From Gammaproteobacteria bacterium (GTDB lineage: Bacteria; Pseudomonadota; Gammaproteobacteria; Ga0077536), in contig JACKNH010000006.1 of assembly GCA_024234975.1 (NCBI GenBank), forward strand, positions 186,001 through 250,000: 64,000 bases of DNA. The letters run 5' to 3'. Position 1 is the stretch's first letter. Each line of letters begins with the position of its first letter. Positions 27,307-36,534 of the stretch are shown one piece after another. The position numbers were made by a program, and so were the translations under genes. The notes below the pieces were generated by a model that was not told where the DNA came from, did not search any database, and saw only the letters and a list, made by a program, of their open reading frames with translations.

Positions 27307-28014
27307 TTACGCCGGCGCCCAGTAGATCGCAAGCGGCGCCGTCGTCTGGTGCAGCACCGTACGCACGGGCAGGTCCATGGCCGGGCCGGGTTGCAGCGCT
27401 TGTTGCAGAACCTCCCACTTGCGTTCGCCAGTGACCATCAACACCAGCAGGCGGGCGCGTAACAACATCGACACCGTCAACGACATGCGTTCATGGGGCG
27501 CGGTGGAGGGCGTCACCGCGATACAGTGCCGGCCAGGTTCATCGGCGGCGCCATCGGCCAGCGCGTTGATGCCGGGAAACAGCGATGCGATGTGACCGTC
27601 TTCACCCATTCCCAACAACACAACATCGAAGGGCAGGGGAAAGTCCGCGAGCGTGGCCTGGCAGTCGGCCGTGCCGTCAACCGCGCTTTCGGCGCCATTG
27701 AACAGTGGTACGAAGCGCGCGGAGGCCGCGTCGTCATGCAACAGATGGCGACGTACCAGCGCGGCATTGCTGTCCCGGTGTTGCTCATCCACCCAGCGTT
27801 CATCGGTCAGCGTAATCGAAACCCGTGACCAGTTCAGCGGTGTGATGGCCAGTGCTTCCAGGATGGGGATGGGTGTGCGGCCACCGGCGACGGCGAGACT
27901 GGCCGTGCCGTGCGCGTCGAGACCCGCCTGCACAGACGCTGCCATCCTCTGCGTGACCTGCGCCACACAGTCGGCCAGCGATTGGCAGCGATGAAGCTCT
28001 TCAGGATTCTTCAT
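27307..28014 (-). CDS. pgl: 6-phosphogluconolactonase
   Basis: A 235-residue cytosolic hydrolase of the NagB/SOL/DevB family that opens 6-phosphoglucono-lactone to 6-phosphogluconate. Characteristic segments are LAVAGGRTPIPILEAL (phosphate-binding GGxTP), SITLTDERWV and LLGMGEDGHIASLFPG. The ATG lies 14 bp inside the 3' end of zwf, so translation is coupled and the two enzymes for successive steps are made together. The C-terminus meets glgP tail to tail. Confidence 0.94.
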   Translation of the reverse strand: MKNPEELHRCQSLADCVAQVTQRMAASVQAGLDAHGTASLAVAGGRTPIPILEALAITPLNWSRVSITLTDERWVDEQHRDSNAALVRRHLLHDDAASARFVPLFNGAESAVDGTADCQATLADFPLPFDVVLLGMGEDGHIASLFPGINALADGAADEPGRHCIAVTPSTAPHERMSLTVSMLLRARLLVLMVTGERKWEVLQQALQPGPAMDLPVRTVLHQTTAPLAIYWAPA

Positions 28015-29464
28015 GCCAGACACTGCCATCCTTGGCGACCAGTGCGCTGGCCGCGGCCGGGCCCCAGGTACCTGCCGCATACGGCTTTGGTTTGTCGCCA
28101 ATCGCTTCCCACCCTTGCAGGATGGGATCGCACCAGGCCCATGCCGCGTCCAGTTCGTCACGCCGCATGAACAAGGTGAGGCGCCCACGCAGCACGTCCG
28201 TCAGCAGTCGCTCATAGGCATCCATCGGTTCTTCCGGGAAGTGATCGCTGAAATCGAGGTTCAGGTACACCGGCTTCAACGTCAGCTTGTCTCCCGGGCG
28301 CTTGGCCATCAGGTACAGCTTCAAACCTTCCTCGGGCTGCAACTCGATGACCAGGCGATTGCCCTGCAACGGCGAACTGCCTTGCGGGAAAATGGAGTGC
28401 GGAATGTTATGGAAATTGATGACGATTTCGGCCAATCGCTGTTGCATGCGTTTGCCGGTGCGCAGGTAGAACGGCACGCCGGACCAGCGCCAGTTGTTGA
28501 TCCAGGTTTTCAATGCGACGAAGGTCTCCGTGCCGCTGTGCTCCGGCACGCCGGATTCCTCGAGGTAACCGGGCACGGGCTGGCCGGCCACCGCACCCGC
28601 ACGGTACTGGCCACGCACGGTGCGCGCGGCGACGTCGGCCGGTGATTCGAAGGGCGCCAGTGCCCGCACCACTTTCAGCTTTTCGTCGCGTACCGCGTCA
28701 GCATCAATCGATGACGGCGGTTCCATTGCGATGATGCACAGAAGCTGCAACAGGTGGTTCTGCAATACGTCGCGCAGCGCGCCGGTACGATCATAGAAAT
28801 CCGCGCGGCGCTCAATGCCGACATCCTCGGCGATGGTGATCTGCACGTCGCGGACCCAGGTCCGCTCCCACATCGGTTCGAACAAGGCATTGCCGAAGCG
28901 CAGCGCCATCAGGTTCTGCACCGGCTCCTTGCCGAGGTAGTGGTCGATACGGAAAATCTGCGCTTCGCCGAATACCCTGGTCACGGCGTCATTGATCTTC
29001 TTCGACGACTTCAAGTCGTGCCCCAGCGGCTTTTCCAGGACCACGCGCGCGCCATTCCCGGCCAGACCCTGGGCGGCCAGCTGGGTGCATATCGCACTGA
29101 ATAACTCTGACGAGGTGGAGAGGAAGAAGGCCCGCTCCTTGCCGGGATTGTCTTCCAGCAACTGCTTGAGTTTGGCGTAATCAGCCGGCGAGTTGGCGTC
29201 CAGTGGCAGATATTGCAGGCGGTGGGCGAAACTGGCGAAGGTTTCCTCGTTGTATCTGGCTTTCAGGTAGCGCTGGCAATGCTCGCGAACCAGTGTGATG
29301 TATTCCTCGCGCTCCATCTGTTGGCGTGCGACGGCGATGATGCGGCCTTGCTCGGGCAGGTCATTATTCCGATGGCGGTTGTACAGTGCTGGCAGCAGCT
29401 TGCGCATCGCCAAATCACCGCTGCCGCCAAACAGGACCAAATCGAAGGAGCTTATATCTTCCAC
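28001..29464 (-). CDS. zwf: Glucose-6-phosphate 1-dehydrogenase
   Basis: A 487-residue NADP/NAD-dependent dehydrogenase that starts the oxidative branch leading to the Entner-Doudoroff pathway. The dinucleotide loop FDLVLFGGSGDLAMRKL is N-terminal and the active-site signature RIDHYLGKEPVQNLMALRF is intact. I chose a GTG start (VEDISSF) because GAGGAA sits 6 bp upstream and the length matches other Zwf proteins; an in-frame ATG 13 codons upstream is the alternative. It is the first gene of zwf-pgl and diverges from edd-eda over about 235 bp. Confidence 0.95.
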   Translation of the reverse strand: MEDISSFDLVLFGGSGDLAMRKLLPALYNRHRNNDLPEQGRIIAVARQQMEREEYITLVREHCQRYLKARYNEETFASFAHRLQYLPLDANSPADYAKLKQLLEDNPGKERAFFLSTSSELFSAICTQLAAQGLAGNGARVVLEKPLGHDLKSSKKINDAVTRVFGEAQIFRIDHYLGKEPVQNLMALRFGNALFEPMWERTWVRDVQITIAEDVGIERRADFYDRTGALRDVLQNHLLQLLCIIAMEPPSSIDADAVRDEKLKVVRALAPFESPADVAARTVRGQYRAGAVAGQPVPGYLEESGVPEHSGTETFVALKTWINNWRWSGVPFYLRTGKRMQQRLAEIVINFHNIPHSIFPQGSSPLQGNRLVIELQPEEGLKLYLMAKRPGDKLTLKPVYLNLDFSDHFPEEPMDAYERLLTDVLRGRLTLFMRRDELDAAWAWCDPILQGWEAIGDKPKPYAAGTWGPAAASALVAKDGSVWHEES

Positions 29465-29698
29465 ATTAAATTCCTCGGCACCAAGCCAAGAGTGTAAGTG
29501 CACTCGCTTAAATAATCACGGTGCAGTGATATCGGCTGGCGTTCATCTCAGATAAATGAAGGGTGCGCATTGGTGCATTCATGAAACCGTCGCACCATTG
29601 CGGAACTTCCACCTTGGAAAATTGAACGGTCGAGGCAATACCGCGGGCAGACGTTTATACTGTGACGGCATATTGCATGCTGAGGACAGGTGGAAGTG
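29465..29698. promoter_or_regulatory. Divergent zwf/edd promoter region
   Basis: A 234-bp gap between opposite starts. A TATACT hexamer at 29656-29661 is a plausible -10 box for edd, about 40 bp upstream of its ATG, but no matching -35 was found. I looked for the HexR operator palindrome often found near zwf and edd in gammaproteobacteria and did not see it. Confidence 0.4.
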
Positions 29699-31597
29699 AT
29701 GGCGCTCAATCCGGTTATTGAAAGCGTGACCGCGGAGATTACCCGGCGCAGTGTCGCGACGCGGAGCGCGTACCTTGATCGCTGCGCGCAGTATGTGCGG
29801 CGCTCACCCGTGCGCAAGGGCCTGGGCTGTACCAACTTCGCCCATGGCTTCGCGGCCTGCCCGGAAGCCGACAAGGACAGGGTGCGCGATGGCGCCGCCG
29901 CCAATATTGCCATCGTCTCCGCGTATAACGACATGCTGTCAGCCCATCAACCGCTGGCGGATTACCCGGCACTGATCAAGGAAGCTGCGCGAGCTGTGAA
30001 CTGCACGGCGCAGTTTGCCGGCGGTGTACCGGCGATGTGTGACGGCGTGACCCAGGGCGAGCCGGGTATGGAGCTGTCGCTGTTCTCGCGCGATGTCATC
30101 GCAATGTCGACAGCGATTGCGTTGTCGCATTCGATGTTTGACGCGGTCCTTTGTCTGGGCGTGTGCGACAAAATCGTTCCCGGTCTGCTGATAGGCGCAC
30201 TGGCCTTCGGCCATATGCCATGTATTTTCGTCCCCGCCGGCCCGATGACATCGGGCCTCGCCAATGATGAGAAATCGCGTATCCGCCAGCTGTTCGCCGA
30301 AGGCAAGGTCGGGCGCGACGCGCTGCTGGAAGCCGAGACCCGCGCCTACCACGGCCCCGGCACCTGCACGTTTTACGGTACTGCCAACAGCAACCAGATG
30401 CTGATGGAAGTGATGGGGCTGCATCTGCCAGGGGCCGCATTCATCAATCCCGGCACGCCGTTACGCGATGCGCTGACCCGGGCCGCTGCTGCGCGAATCG
30501 CAGGGTTGACCGCGCTCGGCGACGATTACATTCCGTTGTCGTCGGTCATCGACGAGAAAGCCATCGTCAACGGCATCGTCGGCCTGCTGGCCACTGGCGG
30601 CTCCACCAACCACACCATTCACCTGGTGGCGATTGCACGCGCCGCCGGCATTGTGATCAACTGGGATGATTTCGACAAACTCTCGTCGGTCATTCCATTA
30701 CTGGCGCGTGTCTATCCCAACGGCAAGGCCGACGTGAACCAGTTCCATGCCGCCGGCGGCATGAGCTTCATGATGCGCGAACTCATCGATGCCGGCTTGT
30801 TGCATGAAGATGTCACCACCGTCATGGGGCAGGGGCTGCGGGCCTATTGCAGCGAACCCTGGCTGGCGCCCGAAGGGCTGCAATGGCGTGATGGTGTTGC
30901 CCAATCAGGCGATGACACTATTCTGCGAACCGCGTCCGCGCCGTTTTCGGCCGAAGGCGGACTGCGCCTGCTGAAAGGAAATCTCGGGCGTGCAGTGATC
31001 AAGGTTTCCGCAGTGAAACCCGAACACCGCGTGGTGCGCGCGCCCGCGGTATGTTTCGACAGCCAGGAAGCGATGCAGGCGGCGTTTGCCGCCGGGACTC
31101 TGGCGCGCGATTGCGTGGTGGTCGTCCGTTACCAGGGGCCACGTGCGAACGGCATGCCGGAACTGCACAAGCTGACGCCGCCGCTGGGCGTGTTGCAGGA
31201 TCGCGGTTTTCACGTCGCGTTGGTGACCGATGGACGCATGTCCGGCGCCTCCGGCAAGGTGCCCGCGGCCATCCACGTGACGCCGGAATGCATCAACGGC
31301 GGCATGCTCGCCCGCGTGCGTGACGGTGACATGATTACGCTGGACGCGAATCGCGGCGTGCTGGAAGCTGAAGTCGTGGCGGACGAATGGAATGCAAGAC
31401 AGCCGGCGCCGGCTGATACCACGCCGCACGGCTTCGGCATGGGCCGCGAACTGTTCGCTTCGCTGCGCGCCAACGCACTCGGTGCGGAGCAGGGCGCGTT
31501 GACCTGCGGCACGCTCGCCACCGCACAACACCCGACGATGGAACCCGCCGCCGCGCGCAGTTCCGCCGCCGTCATTGGCAGAGAAGCTGAGGCTTGA
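29699..31597 (+). CDS. edd: Phosphogluconate dehydratase
   Basis: A 632-residue Fe-S dehydratase of the IlvD/Edd family converting 6-phosphogluconate to 2-keto-3-deoxy-6-phosphogluconate. Cluster and active-site segments are CDGVTQGEPGMELSLFSRDV, LGVCDKIVPGLL, GTCTFYGTANSNQML and the late TDGRMSGASGKVPAAIH. The length matches Edd rather than the shorter IlvD. The ATG of MALNPV was taken, with GAGGACAGG upstream; a GTG three codons earlier is possible. eda starts 4 bp after the stop, so edd-eda is one operon. Confidence 0.95.
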   Translation: MALNPVIESVTAEITRRSVATRSAYLDRCAQYVRRSPVRKGLGCTNFAHGFAACPEADKDRVRDGAAANIAIVSAYNDMLSAHQPLADYPALIKEAARAVNCTAQFAGGVPAMCDGVTQGEPGMELSLFSRDVIAMSTAIALSHSMFDAVLCLGVCDKIVPGLLIGALAFGHMPCIFVPAGPMTSGLANDEKSRIRQLFAEGKVGRDALLEAETRAYHGPGTCTFYGTANSNQMLMEVMGLHLPGAAFINPGTPLRDALTRAAAARIAGLTALGDDYIPLSSVIDEKAIVNGIVGLLATGGSTNHTIHLVAIARAAGIVINWDDFDKLSSVIPLLARVYPNGKADVNQFHAAGGMSFMMRELIDAGLLHEDVTTVMGQGLRAYCSEPWLAPEGLQWRDGVAQSGDDTILRTASAPFSAEGGLRLLKGNLGRAVIKVSAVKPEHRVVRAPAVCFDSQEAMQAAFAAGTLARDCVVVVRYQGPRANGMPELHKLTPPLGVLQDRGFHVALVTDGRMSGASGKVPAAIHVTPECINGGMLARVRDGDMITLDANRGVLEAEVVADEWNARQPAPADTTPHGFGMGRELFASLRANALGAEQGALTCGTLATAQHPTMEPAAARSSAAVIGREAEA

Positions 31598-31601
31598 ACA
31601 C

Positions 31602-32237
31602 ATGAGTAGCGGAATTTCAGTGAGCGAAGTGATGGCAACCGGCCCGGTGATCCCGGTGATCGTTGTCGATGATCCCGCGCATGCGGTGCCGATGGCAAAG
31701 GCATTGGTCGCCGGTGGCGTACGTGTGCTGGAACTGACCTTGCGCACGGCTGCGGCAATGGAAAGCATCCGACGGATCGCTGCCGAGGTGCCCGATGCCA
31801 TCGTCGGCGCCGGTACGATCACGCGCCCCGAACAGTTCAAGGAGGTTCGCGAGGCGGGTGCGGTATTCACGGTGACCCCCGGCCTGACAGCCACGCTGGC
31901 GTCGGCCGCGCGCGACGAGGGTATCGCACTACTGCCAGGTGTGATGACGCCGAGCGAAATCATTGCCGCCGCAGCCGCGGGCTTTACCGCGTTGAAGTTC
32001 TTTCCAGCAGTTCCCGCCGGCGGCATTGCAATGCTGGCCGCGTTTCAAGGCCCGTTCGGTGACATCACCTTCTGCCCAACGGGCGGGGTGACGCCGGCGA
32101 ATGCGCCGGAGTTCCTGCGGCTGTCGAATGTGGGGTGTGTGGGCGGATCATGGCTGACGCCGCGCAAGTTGATGGCCGCCGGTGACTGGGCGGAAATCGA
32201 ACGTCTTGCCCGCGAGGCGTCAGCGCTGTCCAGATAA
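31602..32237 (+). CDS. eda: 2-dehydro-3-deoxyphosphogluconate (KDPG) aldolase
   Basis: A 211-residue class I aldolase cleaving KDPG to pyruvate and glyceraldehyde-3-phosphate. The Schiff-base Lys is in GFTALKFFPA, the catalytic Glu in VLELTLRT, and the phosphate-binding region is CPTGGVTPANAPEFL. The ATG of MSSGISV follows GAGGCTTGAACAC; a TTG start nine codons earlier would overlap edd. Last gene of edd-eda, convergent with the second phosphorylase. Confidence 0.95.
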   Translation: MSSGISVSEVMATGPVIPVIVVDDPAHAVPMAKALVAGGVRVLELTLRTAAAMESIRRIAAEVPDAIVGAGTITRPEQFKEVREAGAVFTVTPGLTATLASAARDEGIALLPGVMTPSEIIAAAAAGFTALKFFPAVPAGGIAMLAAFQGPFGDITFCPTGGVTPANAPEFLRLSNVGCVGGSWLTPRKLMAAGDWAEIERLAREASALSR

Positions 32238-32251
32238 GTTTCAGCGCAGCC

Positions 32252-34789
32252 TTACAGCCACTTCATGCAACCCATTTCAAACGGGTGGCACAGCAGCGGG
32301 TGGAAGGGATAGGCACGGATGCGGTAATCCAGCAGCCCCGGCATAGGGGGCTCGAAGGTCGCCTGGAACGTCGCCTTGCCATCGTGTACCGCGCCCGGTT
32401 GCAGTAGCTGCCGCACTTCATTTCCTTCGCTGCCCGCCGTGCTGAACAGCACTTCAACGGTGATGTCGTTGGGGTCCAGACCGGCGAGATTGACGTCCAC
32501 CGCGACCGTGATCGTGTTACCGGCGGCGACGCGCGCCAGCGGTTTGTCGCTTCGATGCAGGCTCACGCCGCTCCAGCTATGGCGCACCTTGGCCCGCCAT
32601 TGGGCAAGTTCGCGCGCGGGACGATCGCCATCGGCCTGCAGATCGATGCGGCGCGCGGCGGCGTCGAGATAGAACTTGTCGTAATAGTCGATGACCATGC
32701 GCTGCGCGTTGAAGCGCGGCAGAATCGTCATCGCCGAGCGACGCGCCGTCTGCAACCATTCCGGTGACATGCCGCCCGTCTTGTTGAAGTACGTCGGGAT
32801 GATCGAGGTTTCGAGGATATCCAGCAGTTCCTTGGCTTCCAGCCAGCGCCGCTGACCGACATCGGTGACGGCCGGGTGGGGCTCCACGCCGAAACCATTG
32901 CCGCCGTCATAGCCTTCGGCCCACCAGCCATCCATCACGCTGAGGTTGACCACCGCATTGATCGCGGCCTTCATGCCCGAAGTGCCGCTGGCTTCCATCG
33001 GGTATTCCGGGTTGTTAACCCACACATCAACGCCGGCTACCATGTTGCGCGCCAGGGCCAGATCGTAGCCTTCGAGCATGATGATTTTGCCGAACAGCGC
33101 GGGGTTGTTCGCGTGCTGCTGGATTTCCTTGATCAGCGCCTGGCCTTCCTTGTCGCTGGGATGCGCCCGGCCGGCGAACAGGATGACGGTGGGGCGCTGC
33201 GGATCGTTCAGCAACCGTTCCAGACGCGGCAGATCGGCAAACAGCAGCGTGCCACGTTTGTAAGTGGCGAAGCGGCGGGCAAAACCCAGCATCAGCACAT
33301 CGTCACCACTTTCCAGCACGGCCATCTGCCGGTCGACCTGGGCAGCGCTCAAACCATTGCGACGCGCCTGCACGGCCAGCGCGCGGCGGACGCTGCCAAT
33401 CAATGCGGCTTTGAGTTTGAGACGGATCGACCAGAAGGTCGGGTCCGGAATGTTCTGGATATGGGTTTCCCAGTAGTCGGGGTTTCGAATTTCATTGCGC
33501 CATCCAGCGTCGCCCAGCGCACTTATCCACTCACGGGCCATGAAGGTCGGCACATGAACGCCGTTGGTGACGTAGTCCATCGGATTTTCGTCCACCGGTA
33601 CTTCCGGCCAGATATAGGATTCCATCTGCGCGGCAACACCGCCGTGAATGCGGCTGACGCCGTTGTGAAAGCGAGAAGCGCGAATCGCAAACGCCGTCAT
33701 GTTGAACTGGTGGCCGTGGCTGGCGCTCTGGCCCAGCGCGAGAAACTCGGTCATATCCAGCCCCAGCGCCATTACCTCACGGCCCAGATATTCCTCGACC
33801 AGTTCCGGCGTATAAATCTCGTGGCCGGCGCTCACCGGTGTATGGGTGGTGAACACGGTACTGGCCGCGACGATTTCCAGCGCTGTCGCGAACGTGTGGC
33901 CGGTCTCAATCAGGCGGCGGCAGCGCGCCAGTATCTGCAGGGCAGGGTGGCCTTCGTTGATATGCCACACGTCCGGTTCCAGGTTCATCGCGCGCAGCGC
34001 GGCGACGCCGCCGATTCCGAGGATGATCTCCTGCGTCAGGCGCAACGCCTTGTCGGAGGGGTAGAGCGTGTGGGTGATGGCGCGCAGGTGCGGCGGGTTG
34101 GCATCGATATCGGTATCGAGCAGATACAGATCGATATGGCCGGCTTTCACCTGCCACACCTTCACCTGGACGTGCTCATCCTTCAGCGGCACGCTGATGA
34201 CAAGTTCATTGCCGTTGCCATCTTTCGCCGCCGTCATCGGCAGATCGGCATTGGCCACGGACAACGTCTGCATATGTTGCTGACCGGTGGCATCGATGGT
34301 CTGCACGAAGTTGCCCTGGCGATACAGCAGGCCGACGGCAATGAACGGCAGGCCGATGTCGCTGGCCGCCTTGCAGAAGTCGCCGGCGAGAATGCCCAGA
34401 CCGCCGGAGTAAATAGGCAGCGACTCGTGCAAGCCGAACTCGGCGCAGAAGTAGGTGACCAGCGGCGGCTGCTGGGCAGCCGTGCCGTTCTTCGTCAGTT
34501 CACCGTCTTCATTACGATAGGTGTCGTAATTCGCCAGCGCACGATGGTAGGACTCGAGAAACGTGCGGTCTTCAGCCGCTTCGTCCAGCCTCTGCTGTGA
34601 AACGCGGCGCAGCAACACCTTGGGATTATGTCCGCAGCTCTCCCACAGCGAGCGATCCAGCCGGAAAAACAGCCCGCGAAGGTGGCGATCCCAGCTGTAA
34701 TACAAATCGTTAGCCAGCTCCGGCAGACGGGCGAGCTGTGCAGGAATTTCCGGATTTATCTCGATGTTGTAAACGGTACCTGGTTTCAC
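32252..34789 (-). CDS. Alpha-glucan phosphorylase, DUF3417-containing subfamily
   Basis: An 845-residue GT35 phosphorylase of the subfamily with an N-terminal DUF3417 domain (about 1-120, beginning with PEIPAQLARLPELANDLYYSWD). The PLP region reads SGTSGMKAAINAVVNLS, unlike the GTGNMKFQMNGAL of the canonical enzyme encoded upstream. C-terminal beta-rich residues (about 740-845) look like an extra glucan-binding module. Members release glucose-1-phosphate from linear alpha-glucans or maltooligosaccharides. A GTG start is supported by GGGAACC upstream. A long open frame on the other strand across this gene is a shadow. Having both phosphorylase types suggests division of labour between glycogen and maltodextrin. 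Confidence 0.93.
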   Translation of the reverse strand: MKPGTVYNIEINPEIPAQLARLPELANDLYYSWDRHLRGLFFRLDRSLWESCGHNPKVLLRRVSQQRLDEAAEDRTFLESYHRALANYDTYRNEDGELTKNGTAAQQPPLVTYFCAEFGLHESLPIYSGGLGILAGDFCKAASDIGLPFIAVGLLYRQGNFVQTIDATGQQHMQTLSVANADLPMTAAKDGNGNELVISVPLKDEHVQVKVWQVKAGHIDLYLLDTDIDANPPHLRAITHTLYPSDKALRLTQEIILGIGGVAALRAMNLEPDVWHINEGHPALQILARCRRLIETGHTFATALEIVAASTVFTTHTPVSAGHEIYTPELVEEYLGREVMALGLDMTEFLALGQSASHGHQFNMTAFAIRASRFHNGVSRIHGGVAAQMESYIWPEVPVDENPMDYVTNGVHVPTFMAREWISALGDAGWRNEIRNPDYWETHIQNIPDPTFWSIRLKLKAALIGSVRRALAVQARRNGLSAAQVDRQMAVLESGDDVLMLGFARRFATYKRGTLLFADLPRLERLLNDPQRPTVILFAGRAHPSDKEGQALIKEIQQHANNPALFGKIIMLEGYDLALARNMVAGVDVWVNNPEYPMEASGTSGMKAAINAVVNLSVMDGWWAEGYDGGNGFGVEPHPAVTDVGQRRWLEAKELLDILETSIIPTYFNKTGGMSPEWLQTARRSAMTILPRFNAQRMVIDYYDKFYLDAAARRIDLQADGDRPARELAQWRAKVRHSWSGVSLHRSDKPLARVAAGNTITVAVDVNLAGLDPNDITVEVLFSTAGSEGNEVRQLLQPGAVHDGKATFQATFEPPMPGLLDYRIRAYPFHPLLCHPFEMGCMKWL

Positions 34790-34977
34790 GCTTGAGGTTC
34801 CCAGTTGTGCGCGGTTGCCCGCGGTTGGAATTAACTGATCGATATCACTAATGTTAAGCGGAGGATCGATATCGTGCCGGCACCGTCATTCAGTCGGGCG
34901 GCCCACTGGCTGAATTGTACACAGTCGCCGTATATGCATATGTCGGGCCAGTATGCGCAACCGATATGGGGGAAGTC

Positions 34978-35169
34978 ATGTCGGATACTCTGCAATCGCC
35001 TCCGCAGCCGGCCATGACGGCTGCGCCGGATGTACACCCTGAAGCCTCAACCCCGCCGAAGCATGAATGCCCGCTGTGCTTTCGCACGGATCGCCGTTAC
35101 AACTGCCGGCGCGTCAATTGTCGTTATCGTGGAAATTGCATGAAACTTGTGGCGGAGTGGCAGCGCTGA
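34978..35169 (+). CDS. Small Cys-rich protein, putative zinc-binding
   Basis: A 63-residue unrecognised protein. The first half is Pro/Ala-rich and probably disordered. The second half is basic and contains five Cys: Cys31 and Cys34 (HECPLCF), Cys43, Cys48 and Cys54 (RRYNCRRVNCRYRGNC). The spacing C-x2-C-x8-C-x4-C-x5-C, with a preceding His29, suggests a small zinc ribbon or knuckle that could bind nucleic acid or protein. The ATG follows GGGGGAAGTC, a strong ribosome site, and an intrinsic-type hairpin follows 33 bp after the stop, so it looks like a complete single-gene transcription unit. Confidence 0.62.
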   Translation: MSDTLQSPPQPAMTAAPDVHPEASTPPKHECPLCFRTDRRYNCRRVNCRYRGNCMKLVAEWQR

Positions 35170-35202
35170 TTGCTGTGATTATCACTGCCCGCCACTGAAA
35201 AT

Positions 35203-35223
35203 CCCGCCCGATGACCGGGCGGG
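35203..35223. terminator. Bidirectional terminator-like hairpin
   Basis: An 8-bp perfect stem (CCCGCCCG / CGGGCGGG) with a 5-nt loop lies between two convergent genes. On the plus strand a TTGCAAACTTTG stretch follows, and on the minus strand GATTTTC follows. Neither is a clean U tract, but position and stability suit a shared terminator. Confidence 0.6.
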
Positions 35224-35252
35224 TTGCAAACTTTGTTGCGTGGGGCGGGTGA

Positions 35253-35960
35253 TCAATTCTTGCCGAAGTGGAATTCCGCGCCCAGCGAGAACAGGTTGAC
35301 CTCGTTGCCGTTGATGTCGTCGAGGTAGTCCCAGTCGCCGCGCAGCGAGAGGTTATCGGTGAAGCGATAGCGCAGGCCGACGCCGAACATCAGTGACGTG
35401 CCGCTGTTGCCATCATCCAGCCCCAGCGTCGAAACGTTGACGCCGGCGACCAGACCGCTGGCGCCGAAGCTAGAGTCATACAGGTAGCCACCCACGTGGC
35501 CCAGCACTTCAAACCGATCGGTCATCGGGTATTTGATGCCGGCGGAGATGAAGAAGCCGTCTGTGCTTTCGGTGGTCATGAAGGTCTCGCTGGTGGCAGG
35601 CAGCACGTCGTAGGTGGCATCGGTCTGCAGCGTGATGGAGTTGCTGCCCAGATCCATATAGCCGACTTCGAAGAAGGTGTACTCATGCGGCGCCCAGCCG
35701 GCGAAGACCTTGAAGCCCATGTCGGCGTCATCAACATCGGTGCTCATCAGCAGCGGGCCGGCCAGCGTGGGCGAACCGCCCTCCGGGTAGGCGACGTTGT
35801 ACGCCGTCTCAACGGCCGTCTGCATGGCGTTTACGTCGTCTCCTATATCGGATTCGCGGTGGCCCAAAGTGCCCCCGACGTAGAATCCGGTCTGCGCGGC
35901 GGTGACAAGGGGGAGGGCGGCCAGAATGGCGGCCAGGGTTGCCGGGGTACGAATCTGCAT
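35253..35960 (-). CDS. Outer-membrane beta-barrel protein, OmpA-like transmembrane-domain type
   Basis: A 235-residue exported protein with signal peptide MQIRTPATLAAILAALPLVTAA, then GFYVGGTLGHRES, a typical first strand of the eight-stranded OMP_b-brl family. Strands such as FKVFAGWAPHEYTFFEVGYM and GLRYRFTDNLSLRGDWDYL follow, and the end FSLGAEFHFGKN places an aromatic near the C-terminus. An acidic extracellular-loop segment between about 30 and 80 is longer than usual. No enzymatic domain. The region upstream of its start is AT-rich, as expected for a strong promoter. Confidence 0.8.
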   Translation of the reverse strand: MQIRTPATLAAILAALPLVTAAQTGFYVGGTLGHRESDIGDDVNAMQTAVETAYNVAYPEGGSPTLAGPLLMSTDVDDADMGFKVFAGWAPHEYTFFEVGYMDLGSNSITLQTDATYDVLPATSETFMTTESTDGFFISAGIKYPMTDRFEVLGHVGGYLYDSSFGASGLVAGVNVSTLGLDDGNSGTSLMFGVGLRYRFTDNLSLRGDWDYLDDINGNEVNLFSLGAEFHFGKN

Positions 35961-36534
35961 GGCTCAGTCCTTTAAGTTCCAGGTTAGGATAGTTACCTAT
36001 TATGTTGTAATTAATGAAATATTCAAGTTGAACTTAAAGTAGTTTGGAGGATTTACACGCAGCGCGGCAGGCGCCGGGACCGGAGTGGTCGTGGACCCTG
36101 GGGTAAATGTGGGCCGCCTGCGACAATTGCCGATACCGTGTCGCGGGCGTGGCGGGGAGCGCCTGAGATCAGTCGGCGGGGATCACCGGCAGCAACAGCG
36201 AAGCTTCGTTATCGCCGCCTATATAAAGAGTGACTGTACCGGCGAACAGCGCCGGCGGGCGATCAGCCGGGACGTTATGCGCCATCGCGCCGACCCCGTT
36301 CGGTGGCGGGCGACCACGGTCGAACACCTTCCGCGGCACCGCCTGCGGGGCGACATAATCGCTGCCGCGTACCGACAGGCCCAGCCGAAAGCAGGACTCT
36401 AAACCAAACTGGTACTCATGAAGGGGTAACGTCGGATAGACACGGAAGCGAAAGCCTGGTTGTCAGTCTGTACGGTGCTGACACTTTCCCGGGTTCTTTA
36501 CACCGCATACTACAACGTGAAGTTTTACGTGAAA
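35961..36534. other. 574-bp gap without a supported gene
   Basis: The first 90 bp are AT-rich and probably hold the promoter of the minus-strand barrel gene. Beyond that, open frames on the plus strand have no ribosome sites and no recognisable protein features. The last 120 bp, before the dienelactone-hydrolase-like gene, again drop in GC. Nothing else recognised. Confidence 0.5.

Noticed and set aside
29465..29698. HexR operator between zwf and edd
   Set aside because: The expected TGTAAT-type palindrome is not present; only a weak -10-like box was seen.
32876..34600. 574-codon open frame on the plus strand
   Set aside because: Antisense shadow of the DUF3417-type phosphorylase. It has no ribosome site and no recognisable protein features.
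36085..36402. Possible small plus-strand gene
   Set aside because: Arg/Gly-rich composition, no ribosome site, no motif; treated as non-coding gap.
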